A stretch of DNA of 64,000 nucleotides. Origin: Vibrio splendidus (GTDB lineage: Bacteria; Pseudomonadota; Gammaproteobacteria; Enterobacterales; Vibrionaceae). The DNA lies in contig NZ_AP025509.1 in the NCBI RefSeq assembly GCF_024347615.1, positions 496,001-560,000 of the forward strand. The letters run 5' to 3'. The notes under the pieces were generated by a model. That model made no database searches and had not been told where the DNA came from. It saw only the letters and a list, made by a program, of their open reading frames with translations. Positions 43,983 through 53,705 of the stretch are shown piece after piece (position 1 is the stretch's first letter; the number at the start of each line of letters is the position of its first letter). A program made the translations under genes and the position numbers.

Positions 43983-45674
43983 ATGAGCAGCCCAAGACTT
44001 CGCGTTCAATTTGAAACCCTGTTTGAATACTTCGATGGTAAAGATTCTGATGTTCAGCTCGATGACATAACAGATGTACTCTGTTGTACGCGTCGTAATG
44101 CAAGAATGGTACTCAACAAACTTGAAGAACAAGGCTGGGTAGAATGGTTACCGGCGGCAGGCCGAGGTAAGTTATCTCAACTTATCTTTAAGCAGAATCG
44201 TTGCGATGTCAGTGAAAACTTAGCGAGGCGGTACTTACAGGAAGGTAAAATTGGTCAGGCGCTGTCAGTGCTTGACCACAATGCAGCCAAGCTTACTCAG
44301 GTTATTCAAAACTATTTGGGTGTGCAATATCAAGAAGGTGAGCAGGTCATTCGTTTGCCTTATTACCGACCGCTCTCAATGCTTAACCCGACAAAATCGA
44401 TGCGACGTTCAGAGCAGCACATTGCCTGCCAAGTCTTTAGTGGGTTAACGCGACTGGATGAAAATGATCAGTTACAACCCGATCTTGCTCATTCATGGCA
44501 AAAAATCAGTGACTATCAATGGCGATTCTTCTTAAGGCCGGGTGTCCGTTTTCATAACGGGGAGCCTCTATTAACGAATCATGTTGTCGACACGCTTCTT
44601 GCGCTCGAACCACTCAACTTGTTCTCGCATATTAAAGATGTCTCTTCACCCGCAAATTGCGTGGTCGATGTCTTCTTAACGCGCCCAGATAAGTATTTCC
44701 CACTCGCGCTCACGGAGTCGGTCGCTAAGGTCACTTTACCGATGATTTTACGTGGCGAAGACTACGATATTCGACCAATTGGTACGGGGCCGTATCGCAT
44801 TGAGAAGAACGATGAGAAGCAACTCGTACTAACGGCTTTCAACGGATACTTCGGTTTCAGGCCGCTGATTGATCGCGTTGAGGTTTGGGTGGTTGATGAG
44901 GCGTATTCTTCTATGGTTTACCCAAGTCTTTCGAAACCGGTAATGGCCGACCGTGGTGATAGTGATGAAGTAGAGCTTGATCCCGGCTGTACGTATTTAC
45001 TGTTGAATAGAAAGAAGGGCATCGCACAAGATCCCGCATGGGCGGAGTTTTTGTCTAACGCATTGAATGCAGCTGATCTGTTTGTTCATATCCCAAAAGA
45101 GACCGTCATCGATTTGGGCGTTCTACACGCCTATGGGATAAAACCTGGTTGGTATGACATAAAGTTAAACACGCCGGTCTGTCCACCAGCAAATGCGAAA
45201 CCAACCATTAGATTGGCGTACCAATGCCAACACCCGATGTTCCCAACACTTGCCAAAGCGATTGTCACCGTGTTGAAGCAATATAATGTCGATGTTGAGC
45301 TTATCGGTTACGAAACCGATCCTCCACACGCCGATAATGTTGATATTTGGATTAATCCTATGGGTATCGCTAACAACAGAGACGATGCATTGGCCGGCTG
45401 GTTAATGGACTACAGTTTTCTTGATGAATCTAGCCCAGCTGAAGATTTCGACCAATGGTGTCACATGATTGATCGTTGGCGTTCGGGAGAATTCGAGCAA
45501 TTCCCAGCACGACAGTTAGGTAAACAACTGGTGCAAAGCAATCAGTTAATTCCGATGTTCCACTGTTGGTTGGGCGTTAACAAAGATCAATGTGGTACGT
45601 TGCAGAACGCAAAATGTAATGCATTAGGTTGGTTCGACTTTAGTCAAGTTTGGGTGAAGCCTGACGTTGATTGA
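43983..45674 (+). CDS. sgrR: SgrR family transcriptional regulator
   Basis: The 563-aa protein has an N-terminal winged helix (residues about 10-90; DDITDVLCCTRRNARMVLNKLEEQGWVEWLPAAGRGKLS) and a C-terminal solute-binding-protein-like domain (PYYRPLSMLNPTKSMRRSEQHIACQVFSGLTRLDENDQLQPDLAHSW). E. coli SgrR senses sugar-phosphate stress and drives the sRNA SgrS and, next to it, the exporter gene setA. Here a transporter gene follows, recalling that pairing, but no SgrS-like RNA is visible. Confidence 0.87.
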   Translation: MSSPRLRVQFETLFEYFDGKDSDVQLDDITDVLCCTRRNARMVLNKLEEQGWVEWLPAAGRGKLSQLIFKQNRCDVSENLARRYLQEGKIGQALSVLDHNAAKLTQVIQNYLGVQYQEGEQVIRLPYYRPLSMLNPTKSMRRSEQHIACQVFSGLTRLDENDQLQPDLAHSWQKISDYQWRFFLRPGVRFHNGEPLLTNHVVDTLLALEPLNLFSHIKDVSSPANCVVDVFLTRPDKYFPLALTESVAKVTLPMILRGEDYDIRPIGTGPYRIEKNDEKQLVLTAFNGYFGFRPLIDRVEVWVVDEAYSSMVYPSLSKPVMADRGDSDEVELDPGCTYLLLNRKKGIAQDPAWAEFLSNALNAADLFVHIPKETVIDLGVLHAYGIKPGWYDIKLNTPVCPPANAKPTIRLAYQCQHPMFPTLAKAIVTVLKQYNVDVELIGYETDPPHADNVDIWINPMGIANNRDDALAGWLMDYSFLDESSPAEDFDQWCHMIDRWRSGEFEQFPARQLGKQLVQSNQLIPMFHCWLGVNKDQCGTLQNAKCNALGWFDFSQVWVKPDVD

Positions 45675-45697
45675 AATCTAACGTTGATTGAAACCCA
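45664..45697. repeat. Duplicated 17-bp segment at the end of sgrR
   Basis: ACGTTGATTGAAATCTA and ACGTTGATTGAAACCCA are adjacent; the first contains the sgrR stop codon (GAT TGA). Confidence 0.8.
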
Positions 45698-45739
45698 AGA
45701 ACACTTATTAGGACCAAACAACTCAATTAGGACAAAACG

Positions 45740-46648
45740 ATGCAAACTGTGATGGTTACATTTATTACGCTGGTGGCCTTTGCTGCTAATTCAGTTTTGT
45801 GTCGCTGGGCTTTGATGGATCAAACGATTGATCCTTTGAGCTTTTCGATCGTGCGCATCTTGTCTGGTGCACTTACACTTCTGATTTTATTCACTTTATC
45901 TTCCCAACCTAAGCATAAACAGGAGTTAGCAAACAACAGCACATCGGTATATACAAAGCTAAAGTTACAGTTTCAATTCACATCAATATTGTCACTGCTT
46001 GTGTATATGTTTGGCTTCTCATTCGCTTACTTAAAGCTTGGCGCAGGTCTTGGTGCGCTGGTGTTGTTTGTCGCAGTACAATTTACGATGATTGCCGCGC
46101 ACTTGTTCTCTGGAAACAGAATGTCATTACTTGAGTGGGGCGGATGTTTGTTATCGGTGGCAGGGCTTGTTTACTTGTTAATGCCAACTGAATCGACACA
46201 GGCACCAGACTTAGTTTCTATCATCTTGATGTCTCTGGCCGGAGTTGGGTGGGGTATTTACACATTGGCAGGAAAGAAATCTTTAAACGCACTGCAATCG
46301 ACGACCGCTAACTTTGGATTTAGCTCGCTAGTTATCCTTGCAGGTTTAAGCCTTCTAGTTGTAATACCTAATGCAATGCCTCAAGTCTCTATCACTGAGC
46401 AAGGTTTGATTTACGCGGTTATATCGGGCTCGGTGGCTTCTGGTGTGGGTTATAGTTTGTGGTATTACGTGGTGAAAAAGCTGAATACAGTGGTCGCATC
46501 CATTGCACAGCTTTCTGTGCCGGTTATCGCGACACTCGGTGGCGTCTTGTTACTCTCCGAGCCAGTCACCATGCAATTCATTATCTCATCGACCGTTATT
46601 TTACTTGGGATAAGCTTGGTTTTTGTCGCACCTAAACTTAAGAAATAA
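45740..46648 (+). CDS. EamA/DMT family transporter
   Basis: The 302-aa protein has ten membrane segments and the two EamA repeats (about 5-145 and 155-300), starting FITLVAFAANSVLCRWALMDQTIDPLSFSIVRI. DMT proteins export or import small metabolites. It begins 65 bases after sgrR and is probably in the same unit, so it may export a metabolite sensed by SgrR; this is inference. Confidence 0.85.
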   Translation: MQTVMVTFITLVAFAANSVLCRWALMDQTIDPLSFSIVRILSGALTLLILFTLSSQPKHKQELANNSTSVYTKLKLQFQFTSILSLLVYMFGFSFAYLKLGAGLGALVLFVAVQFTMIAAHLFSGNRMSLLEWGGCLLSVAGLVYLLMPTESTQAPDLVSIILMSLAGVGWGIYTLAGKKSLNALQSTTANFGFSSLVILAGLSLLVVIPNAMPQVSITEQGLIYAVISGSVASGVGYSLWYYVVKKLNTVVASIAQLSVPVIATLGGVLLLSEPVTMQFIISSTVILLGISLVFVAPKLKK

Positions 46649-46669
46649 AGAGCTCAATCATTAACTTCT

Positions 46670-46921
46670 ATGGCTAAACCAAACAAGAAACAACCGACCA
46701 AAACGGTTCAGATTTTCTGTGCGAAATGCAAAGCGCAACTTTTTAAATATCGGAAAGGTGGCAAAGGTGCACTCGTGAAGTGTTTTAAGGAACGTATTGT
46801 TGAAGATTTCACTAAAGAGCCATGTGTGTGCCCTGAATGTGGGATTGAATTCGCGCGAGATACCTTGGTTCGAGGTACGCCAGCCTACAAGTTTGTTGGT
46901 GGCAAGGTGACTATGAAGTAG
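46670..46921 (+). CDS. Small zinc-ribbon protein, 83 aa
   Basis: CAKC near residue 17 and CPEC near residue 55 provide the four Cys of a zinc ribbon in a Lys-rich protein (MAKPNKKQPTKTVQIFCAKCKAQLFKYRKGGKGALVKC). It starts 21 bases after the transporter gene and may be in the same operon. Basic charge suggests RNA or DNA binding. Function unknown. Confidence 0.75.
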   Translation: MAKPNKKQPTKTVQIFCAKCKAQLFKYRKGGKGALVKCFKERIVEDFTKEPCVCPECGIEFARDTLVRGTPAYKFVGGKVTMK

Positions 46922-46929
46922 AAAAGAAC

Positions 46930-46964
46930 AAATGCCACGACACAGTTTGTGTGTCGTGGCATTT
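46930..46964 (+). terminator. Terminator between convergent genes
   Basis: AAATGCCACGACACA pairs with TGTGTCGTGGCATTT (15 bp) around a 5-base loop. Confidence 0.88.
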
Positions 46965-47014
46965 AAATCGACTAATTAACTTATAAGCAAGAAGTTGAGC
47001 GGGCTATCCACGAA

Positions 47015-47623
47015 CTACTGAGCTCTAACTCGCCCTTGAAGTTTCAGAAGTAACAACGAGACTATCGCTCCGGTGGTGTCGCAAAGCATGTCTTTCTGCG
47101 CATCCCAAATATCACCTTGTGAGCCAAGGAACGCGATACCTTCATCACCACCTGCAATCTCCGCGTACCACCACTCAATAATCTCATAACCTGCTGCAAC
47201 ACTCATGATCGCAAATAAGGCAAAGAAACATGCCAGTACCGGTTGAGCCAGTTTCTTACGAATCAAATACTCAGCGAGTGGGTAGGCGTAAAGGCCAATA
47301 GAGAAATGCGCGACACGGTCAAAATTATTACGTTCAGAGCCAATCATGTTGTTAAACCATTCAAACGGCACTTCTGCAAAGGTATATTTCGCGCCTATCG
47401 TATGTAGTATCAGCCAGATAAACATCAAAATGTAGGCTGTCTTAGTGAAGGTCAGCTTGGTTGATAGCCACCAGATACCCACCAATATCGCTAGAGCCGG
47501 GACAATTTCGGCAATCCATACTGCTCTTGAAGAGGGAGCAAATGCTGAAAATAGAAACACAATCAGATAAAGCGTCGTGAATGAAAGCAATGGTCGATTT
47601 TGAGCAAGCGGCGTGATTGTCAT
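47015..47623 (-). CDS. yjdF: YjdF-like DUF2238 inner-membrane protein
   Basis: The 202-aa protein has six membrane segments and the DUF2238 signatures (GAKYTFAEVPF, ERNNFDRVAHFSIGLYAYPLAEYLIR, YEIIEWWYAEIAGGDEGIAFLGSQGDIWDAQKDM). The many acidic and His residues at the membrane face suggest a metal or heme-like site, but function is unknown. The ATG at 47623 follows GAGAGA; the longer frame to 47698 would run through an operator-like palindrome. Confidence 0.85.
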   Translation of the reverse strand: MTITPLAQNRPLLSFTTLYLIVFLFSAFAPSSRAVWIAEIVPALAILVGIWWLSTKLTFTKTAYILMFIWLILHTIGAKYTFAEVPFEWFNNMIGSERNNFDRVAHFSIGLYAYPLAEYLIRKKLAQPVLACFFALFAIMSVAAGYEIIEWWYAEIAGGDEGIAFLGSQGDIWDAQKDMLCDTTGAIVSLLLLKLQGRVRAQ

Positions 47624-47664
47624 ATCAAGATCTCTCTTCGAAGTTTTTAATAGTGTCACACAAT

Positions 47665-47681
47665 ATTGAACAGTGTTCAAT
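47665..47681. promoter_or_regulatory. Perfect 17-bp palindrome upstream of yjdF
   Basis: ATTGAACA-G-TGTTCAAT is fully symmetrical about one base and lies 42 bases before the yjdF start. The form fits an operator for a dimeric repressor (TetR or GntR size). Confidence 0.5.
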
Positions 47682-47825
47682 TGGGTTGTAATCACCATAT
47701 TTGTTGAAAACTGGCGTTATCGCCCAGTATCTAGACAAACGGTTGCGAGAGTTTCACAAAAGTTTGATTTACAACAAAGCGATCCTTAAAATCGCCTCAT
47801 CACTACATAACAAGAAAGAAAAGTC

Positions 47826-48665
47826 ATGAAACTGGAAACTGTCGATTACCTTGCTGACGACGCAGCAGAACAATTTGTTCGCTCTCTACGTGAAACTGGT
47901 TTTGGTGTTCTTAAGAACCACCCAATCCCGAAAGAGCTTGTTGAGTCTATTTACGAAAACTGGTACCAATTCTTCATCTCTGAAGAGAAAGAAAACTTCC
48001 ACTTTAATGTTGAAACACAAGATGGATATTTTCCACCTTCAGTGTCTGAAGTTGCTAAGGGCCACACTGTAAAAGACATCAAAGAGTACTTTCACGTATA
48101 CCCTTGGGGCCAAATCCCTGAGCAGCTGAAAGAACAGATTCTAGATTACTACCAACGCGCGAATGCTTTTGCTCAAGAGCTTCTAGGATGGGTTGAAGCT
48201 CATGCTCCTAAAGAAGTACAAGAGAAGTTCTCTATCGCGTTGTCTGAAATGATCAACGGCAGTGAGCAGACTCTGCTTCGTGTTCTTCACTACCCACCAA
48301 TGCAAGGTGACGAAGAGCCAGGCGCTATCCGTGCAGCAGCACACGAAGACATCAACTTACTGACTGTTCTTCCTGCAGCAAACGAGCCGGGCCTTCAAGT
48401 TAAAGCTCAAAACGACGAGTGGTTAGATGTTCCATGTGACTTCGGCAACATGATCATCAACATTGGTGACATGCTTCAAGAGGCATCGGGTGGTTACTTT
48501 CCATCGACAACTCACCGTGTAATCAATCCATCAGGTGAACGCCAAGAGAAATCTCGTATCTCTTTGCCTCTATTCCTTCACCCGAAACCGGAAGTTGTGC
48601 TGTCAGAAAAGTACACAGCAAACGAGTACCTAATGGAGCGTCTAAGAGAACTTGGCGTTATCTAA
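47826..48665 (+). CDS. 2-oxoglutarate/Fe(II)-dependent oxygenase (isopenicillin N synthase fold)
   Basis: The 279-aa protein has the iron facial triad: His173 and Asp175 in AAHEDINLLT, and His230 in TTHRVINP, with Arg244-x-Ser246 for the 2-oxoglutarate carboxylate. The N-terminal DIOX_N region (FGVLKNHPIPKELVE) is present. The substrate is not evident; bacterial members oxidise amino acids, nucleobases or small peptides. It is followed by a terminator. Confidence 0.88.
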   Translation: MKLETVDYLADDAAEQFVRSLRETGFGVLKNHPIPKELVESIYENWYQFFISEEKENFHFNVETQDGYFPPSVSEVAKGHTVKDIKEYFHVYPWGQIPEQLKEQILDYYQRANAFAQELLGWVEAHAPKEVQEKFSIALSEMINGSEQTLLRVLHYPPMQGDEEPGAIRAAAHEDINLLTVLPAANEPGLQVKAQNDEWLDVPCDFGNMIINIGDMLQEASGGYFPSTTHRVINPSGERQEKSRISLPLFLHPKPEVVLSEKYTANEYLMERLRELGVI

Positions 48666-48703
48666 TTAGCGAAATATTTCGTACTAAAATTGGTAAAGAT
48701 ATC

Positions 48704-48732
48704 AAAGGTCAGCTAAATTGCTGACCTTTTTT
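48704..48732 (+). terminator. Terminator after the oxygenase gene
   Basis: AAAGGTCAGC and GCTGACCTTT form a 10-bp stem, followed by T. Confidence 0.9.
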
Positions 48733-48973
48733 GTACCTGTATTTCAGGGTCACTTCTGCATTGATGGCGGTTGCACTCACTTAACGACTTTCAGTTTCAT
48801 GATGAAAGGGTGCCTTTGAGCCAAGCGTTTGAAAGTTGTTGGTCCATTAGCTCGACAAATCGCAGAAAATCGCTTTCAATTAAAAGAGATACGCCAATGG
48901 TTATGATGTAGGTTGCTCATTGTATCCAATACCTTAGTCATCCATTAATACAGAAAATCTAACTGAGTCCACT

Positions 48974-49594
48974 ATGTCGAATCATCAAGAGGTGAGAGCA
49001 AACTTTCATTGCCATATGGAGAATCCATTGCTTTGGCCGATTATGGAAGTGCTTAAGCAAAAGCCAAGCGGCTGGAAAGTACACACATTGGCGGCTCACC
49101 TTAACGACCTTGGGTTTGTGCCGGTGTTAGACCCGGCACCTGAGAAAGAGTTGTTTAAAAAGAACTTCCTCATCATGAATGCGCTTTATCAGCTTCAAGA
49201 AACCTTACACCCTGATGGTTGGCTACAAGTCCAAGCGATGGACATTGAATTGATGAATGGTCGTTATCACGGAAGCAGTCACAGCATCGATCATCAAGAC
49301 CCACTGCGAGAATACTACATTAATTGGATTAACTATGAAGCGGACGAGGGCGAAGTCAAAAGGCTGCTGAACGAGTTCTGGACTCGGTACAGAAAGTTTG
49401 TCGGTGGTGATGAACTCGATATGGATAGAAGCCGAGCGTTAAATTTGTTTGAGTTACCGTTGGACGCGACTCACCATGAGACTAGAAAGCGCTGGCGACA
49501 ATTGGCTTTGCGCTGGCATCCAGACAGAGACGAGGGCAACACGGCGAAATTCCAGACGCTCTGTGAAGCATGGAATGTATTACGAAGCTCGTAA
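48974..49594 (+). CDS. DnaJ-related protein with C-terminal J domain
   Basis: The 206-aa protein has an N-terminal DNAJ_related domain (MENPLLWPIMEVLKQKPSGWKVHTLAAHLNDLG) and a J domain at the end (NLFELPLDATHHETRKRWRQLALRWHPDRDEGNTAKFQTLCEAWNVL) with the HPD motif that stimulates DnaK ATPase. It lacks the Gly/Phe and zinc regions of DnaJ, so it is a specialised co-chaperone. Confidence 0.87.
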   Translation: MSNHQEVRANFHCHMENPLLWPIMEVLKQKPSGWKVHTLAAHLNDLGFVPVLDPAPEKELFKKNFLIMNALYQLQETLHPDGWLQVQAMDIELMNGRYHGSSHSIDHQDPLREYYINWINYEADEGEVKRLLNEFWTRYRKFVGGDELDMDRSRALNLFELPLDATHHETRKRWRQLALRWHPDRDEGNTAKFQTLCEAWNVLRSS

Positions 49595-49669
49595 TCGAAA
49601 GTAACTCTTATTGCGCGGTTTATGACCCTTTAGATAAAGTGAAATTTAGGCCCTAATATATAAAATTGA

Positions 49670-49705
49670 AAAGCCCCACATTGTGAGTGACACAAGTGGG
49701 GCTTT
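49670..49705 (-). terminator. Terminator between the J-domain gene and mrdA
   Basis: AAAGCCCCAC and GTGGGGCTTT form the stem. Read on the minus strand it is followed by TTCAATTTT, so it suits the mrdA transcript best. Confidence 0.75.
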
Positions 49706-49779
49706 GTCGTCATTACGCGCTGTTTCTACACTATGTTCTGCAACTATATTAAGCGTCGTTACTACTTCATTTAATGGTG

Positions 49780-51678
49780 CTACGAGTGGTCTTTGCTTTC
49801 ACCACTTTTATGCTCAAATGCATAATCGAGTACTTTACGGATATATGGCGCGCCAACTTTTGAACCGCCGTTGCCGTGCTCAATGACCACCGTCGCGACA
49901 TACTCAGGGTGCTCGTAAGGTGCGAAAGCCGTGTAAAGCGCGTGGTCGAGTAAATGCTTAGCCAACTTCTTCGAGTTGTAGACCTGATCTTTCGCAAGAT
50001 CAAAGACTTGTGCCGTACCTGATTTTCCGCCGCTGGTGTAGCTAGTTCCCTTAAATGCACGTCTACCGCTACCTCGACTACCGTGGTTTACCAGTCTCAT
50101 TGCATTGATAGGTACATCCCATATTTTGTCAGGGACTTCAGTGATAGACGGCATAGGTTCAGGTGTAACGAGTTGTTGTGTGTCAAAGTCCTCACCATGA
50201 TCCAAGATTGCTCTCAGGATATGAGGTGGCATCACCTTTCCATGATTGACCAACACTGAAGTCGCTTTGGCAAGTTGCATTGGTGTCGATGTCCAATAAC
50301 CCTGGCCAATGCCAATTGGAACTGTGTCACCTTGATACCAAGGCGTACGATAACGCATCATCTTCCATTCTCGGGTTGGCATGTTGGCGGTACTCTCTTC
50401 ATAGATATCGATACCTGTAGGTTCACCAAAACCAAAGCGATTCATCCAACTTGATATACGGTCAATGCCCAAATCAAAAGCGGTTTGATAGAAGAACGAA
50501 TCCACAGACTCTTCAATGGCCTGAGTAACGTCGACAGGGCCGTGACCCCAGCGTTTCCAGTCTCGCCATGATTTAGAGTTTCGTTTGGAACCGGGAATTT
50601 GCCATGAGCCGTGGTCATTACGAATCGTATCCTCGGAGATGACATGTTCTTGCAGTCCCGCTACAGCCATAAATGGTTTCACGGTTGACGCCGGAGGATA
50701 AACGCCGAGAGTCGTGCGGTTTACCAATGGGTGAGCAGGATCATTCAATAAACGTTGATAGTTCTTGGTAGAAATACCGTCGACAAAGAGGTTCGGGTCG
50801 TAGCTGGGGCTTGATGCCATTGCAAGTACACTGTTGTCTTTCGGGTCAAGAACGACCGCGCTGCCTGTTCGGTGATCAAGCTGGTCGAATACGTATTTTT
50901 GTAGTTCGAGGTCGATATTTAATACGATATCTTTTCCTGCTACCGGAGCTACATACTCAATGGTGCGGACGACTCGCCCACGGCTGTTTACTTCGACTTC
51001 TTGATAACCTTTGGTGCCGTGCAAAATGTCTTCGTAATAGCGTTCGACACCAAGCTTACCGATAATGGTCGTCGCTTGATAATTCGCTTCGATGCCTTTT
51101 TCTTCTAGTCTCTTAAGATCGCTATCATTGATGTGTGCGACATATCCTAAGACATGGGTAAGTACCTCTCCATTTGGATAAAATCGTTTCAAGTTGGTAT
51201 CGATCGATAAGCCGGGGAATTGGTACTGGTGCACTGAGAACTTAGCAATTTCTTCTTCACTTAGGTTCTCTAATATCGTGACCGATTTGAAACGGCGAGT
51301 GTTGTGATAACGCTTTTTGAAACGAGCGATCTGCTCAGCCTCTCGCGGGATGTATTTGTCCAACTTAGCAAGCATTGCATCGACATCATCAGTTTGCTCT
51401 GGAATCATCGTCAGATTAAAGACAAGTTCATTCTCGGCGAGCAACACACCATTGCGGTCGTAAATAAGCCCGCGAGTCGGGGGAATAGGTAATACTTTGA
51501 TTCTGTTGCCATCGGCACGGGTTTGATAGCTTTTAAAATTTTCGACTTGAAGTCGGTAAAGGTTGCCGACTAAGACAAGAGTGAACAGCAAGATCCCACA
51601 AAACGCAACGGTTACACGGTTTTTGAACAGATTTACTTCTTTTTTATGGTCACGCATCTTAACGCGTTTATGATTCAT
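49780..51678 (-). CDS. mrdA: Penicillin-binding protein 2 (elongation transpeptidase)
   Basis: The 632-aa protein has a short cytoplasmic tail, one membrane anchor (about 20-42), the PBP dimerisation region (PPTRGLIYDRNGVLLAEN) and a transpeptidase domain. Active-site motifs are present: PASTVK (Ser331), SVD (391-393) and KSGTA (552-556). PBP2 cross-links peptidoglycan during side-wall growth with RodA. Unlike the usual locus, no rodA, rlmH or rsfS gene is beside it, so this may be a second copy. Confidence 0.9.
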   Translation of the reverse strand: MNHKRVKMRDHKKEVNLFKNRVTVAFCGILLFTLVLVGNLYRLQVENFKSYQTRADGNRIKVLPIPPTRGLIYDRNGVLLAENELVFNLTMIPEQTDDVDAMLAKLDKYIPREAEQIARFKKRYHNTRRFKSVTILENLSEEEIAKFSVHQYQFPGLSIDTNLKRFYPNGEVLTHVLGYVAHINDSDLKRLEEKGIEANYQATTIIGKLGVERYYEDILHGTKGYQEVEVNSRGRVVRTIEYVAPVAGKDIVLNIDLELQKYVFDQLDHRTGSAVVLDPKDNSVLAMASSPSYDPNLFVDGISTKNYQRLLNDPAHPLVNRTTLGVYPPASTVKPFMAVAGLQEHVISEDTIRNDHGSWQIPGSKRNSKSWRDWKRWGHGPVDVTQAIEESVDSFFYQTAFDLGIDRISSWMNRFGFGEPTGIDIYEESTANMPTREWKMMRYRTPWYQGDTVPIGIGQGYWTSTPMQLAKATSVLVNHGKVMPPHILRAILDHGEDFDTQQLVTPEPMPSITEVPDKIWDVPINAMRLVNHGSRGSGRRAFKGTSYTSGGKSGTAQVFDLAKDQVYNSKKLAKHLLDHALYTAFAPYEHPEYVATVVIEHGNGGSKVGAPYIRKVLDYAFEHKSGESKDHS

Positions 51679-51870
51679 TGAAGCCTCAAGGGTTTGTTAC
51701 ATTTAGTTACACCTGTCGAGTCGGAACTTTATATGAATATCGCCATAGTTTTGTAAAAGCTGTGTCATGATTTTTAGGATAAGCACAATATTGGTGGGTT
51801 TTATCTTCAAACAAGAAAAATGAGGCAGGAGACGGTCTTAGGGCTTTAGATCTAGATATAGAGCTAGCGA

Positions 51871-51902
51871 ATAAAAAAACGGCCCTCAGAATGAGAGCCG
51901 TC
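51871..51902 (-). terminator. Terminator of the PF09818 ATPase gene
   Basis: ACGGCCCTCA and TGAGAGCCGT form a stem with one mismatch; TTTTTTT follows on the minus strand. Confidence 0.8.
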
Positions 51903-51930
51903 AATACAATTTATGATGCTTGAATCTAAC

Positions 51931-53586
51931 TTAGTTCGAAGGTTTGAACTGAGACTTACGCATACGGTTTAGTGCGGCCATTACATCCAATACTCTTGGT
52001 TTCGCTAAGTCACCGTAGTTTGGCATGTTCACGTGCCACTCATCGCTTAAGATAGCGCTAAACTCTTTAGCAGGGTTGTTTGACCAACCTGGAGTTTGTG
52101 CAAACTGGAACCATGCCCAACCAATCGCGTTAACTTCTGATGTTGACTCTAACTGCTCCAATGCAGAAAGGTCAGCGAATTCCTTACCAAAGCGCAACGA
52201 CTCTTTGCCTTTCGCGTTAACACGGAACTTACCGTCAGTAAGAATATTCATCAGTGCTGCGCGGTTTAACGAACGAGGAACAAACGTTTCTAATGCCGTC
52301 TCACATTCGTTAGTACGTTGAGTAGGGTGTTGAGCTATCACTTCTTGTGCTTTTTCAGTGACGTCTACCGCTTGGTAATCGTGCATTTGAATCACAGTGT
52401 CAGCCACATCTAGGTAATCGCCAGAACCACCCATTACAACAATGGTAGAGATATCCATCTCTTCACGTAGTTGGCCAATACGGTCAACAAGTGGTGTGAT
52501 TGGCTCAGCCCCTTTAGATACTAGCGCTTGCATACGTTCGTCACGAATCATGAAGTTAGTCGCTGACGTATCTTCATCAATAAGTAGCGTTTGAACGCCT
52601 GCTTCAATTGATTCTTGTAACCAAGCCGCTTGCGATGTCGAGCCAGACGCATCTTGTGTACTGAAATCAGATGTGTCTTTTTGCATCGGCAAATGGTTGA
52701 TGTAATTTGATAGGTTCAAGTTGTGAACACAGCGGCCATCTTCAGCGCGGATCTTCATCGTATCAGTCTTCGTCACGATACCTTCACGACCGTCACCAGG
52801 AATATGGTTGTAGATAGAACGTTCAACGGCGTTCAACAGCGTAGATTTACCATGGAAACCACCACCAACGATTAGCGTGATACCTTTTGGAATGCCTAGG
52901 CCAGTCACATCACCTTGGTTCGGTGTGTTTAAAGTAACACTCAACGATTCTGGAGCAGCGAAAGGCACCGCTCCTTTCATTGGTAGGTCACAGTTACCAG
53001 CAATACGAGGTAATACGCTGCCATTTGCTACGAATGCCGCTAGGTTGTTTTCTTCCAATTGAGCACGCAACGCGTCTTGGTCTTCAACGGCTTCACAATG
53101 CTTAATCATCGCTTCAATGTTGAGTTCGCGTTCAAGCGTTGCGCGACGAATAAACTTAGGCAAATAGAATGTAATGATGTTGATTGCTTTCTTTGCAAGA
53201 ATACTACGCCCATCAGCCGGTAGGTTGATACGAAAACGAATTTCGATACCGTGCTCGGTGAAAACCACTGAGGTGTTATCCAAAACAGTTTGACCTGTTA
53301 GTGCAATAGACACAGTCGTTTCTTGTTTAGCAAATTCAGAGAAGCTACGTGCAATGAAATCACGCGCTGCTACTTGGTATTCGTAAGACTTTTCTTTCAG
53401 CCAACCTAACCCTGTTAACGACCAGGCGCGTGTTGCGCGAAAACGTGAAGAAGATGCGTACGGGTCACCTTGAACGTGGTCGATGTGTAATTCGAAATCA
53501 GCAAAGTCGTATTGACCTTTAATTTGTTGATATGCGCGGAAGTTTTGTTTTTCGAGCTTTTTAAGCTTTGCAGTCAACTGATCCAT
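51931..53586 (-). CDS. ABC-class ATPase (PF09818 family)
   Basis: The 551-aa protein has Walker A GGGFHGKST (241-249), an SGSTSQAA stretch in the place of an ABC signature (about 314-321), and Walker B TLLIDEDTSA (about 333-341). The N-terminal 200 residues and C-terminal 150 residues are family-specific. There are no membrane segments, so it is not a transporter part; the family is widespread but its function is not known. It is transcribed alone. Confidence 0.87.
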   Translation of the reverse strand: MDQLTAKLKKLEKQNFRAYQQIKGQYDFADFELHIDHVQGDPYASSSRFRATRAWSLTGLGWLKEKSYEYQVAARDFIARSFSEFAKQETTVSIALTGQTVLDNTSVVFTEHGIEIRFRINLPADGRSILAKKAINIITFYLPKFIRRATLERELNIEAMIKHCEAVEDQDALRAQLEENNLAAFVANGSVLPRIAGNCDLPMKGAVPFAAPESLSVTLNTPNQGDVTGLGIPKGITLIVGGGFHGKSTLLNAVERSIYNHIPGDGREGIVTKTDTMKIRAEDGRCVHNLNLSNYINHLPMQKDTSDFSTQDASGSTSQAAWLQESIEAGVQTLLIDEDTSATNFMIRDERMQALVSKGAEPITPLVDRIGQLREEMDISTIVVMGGSGDYLDVADTVIQMHDYQAVDVTEKAQEVIAQHPTQRTNECETALETFVPRSLNRAALMNILTDGKFRVNAKGKESLRFGKEFADLSALEQLESTSEVNAIGWAWFQFAQTPGWSNNPAKEFSAILSDEWHVNMPNYGDLAKPRVLDVMAALNRMRKSQFKPSN

Positions 53587-53705
53587 AACGAGGAATGCCT
53601 ATATAAAGGGAAGATTAAAACAGAAAGGCGGCGATTATAAAAATCACCACCTTTAGAGTAAAGAGAAAGTAGGCCTAAATCCAAAACAAACTGCTCTTTT
53701 TCGCT

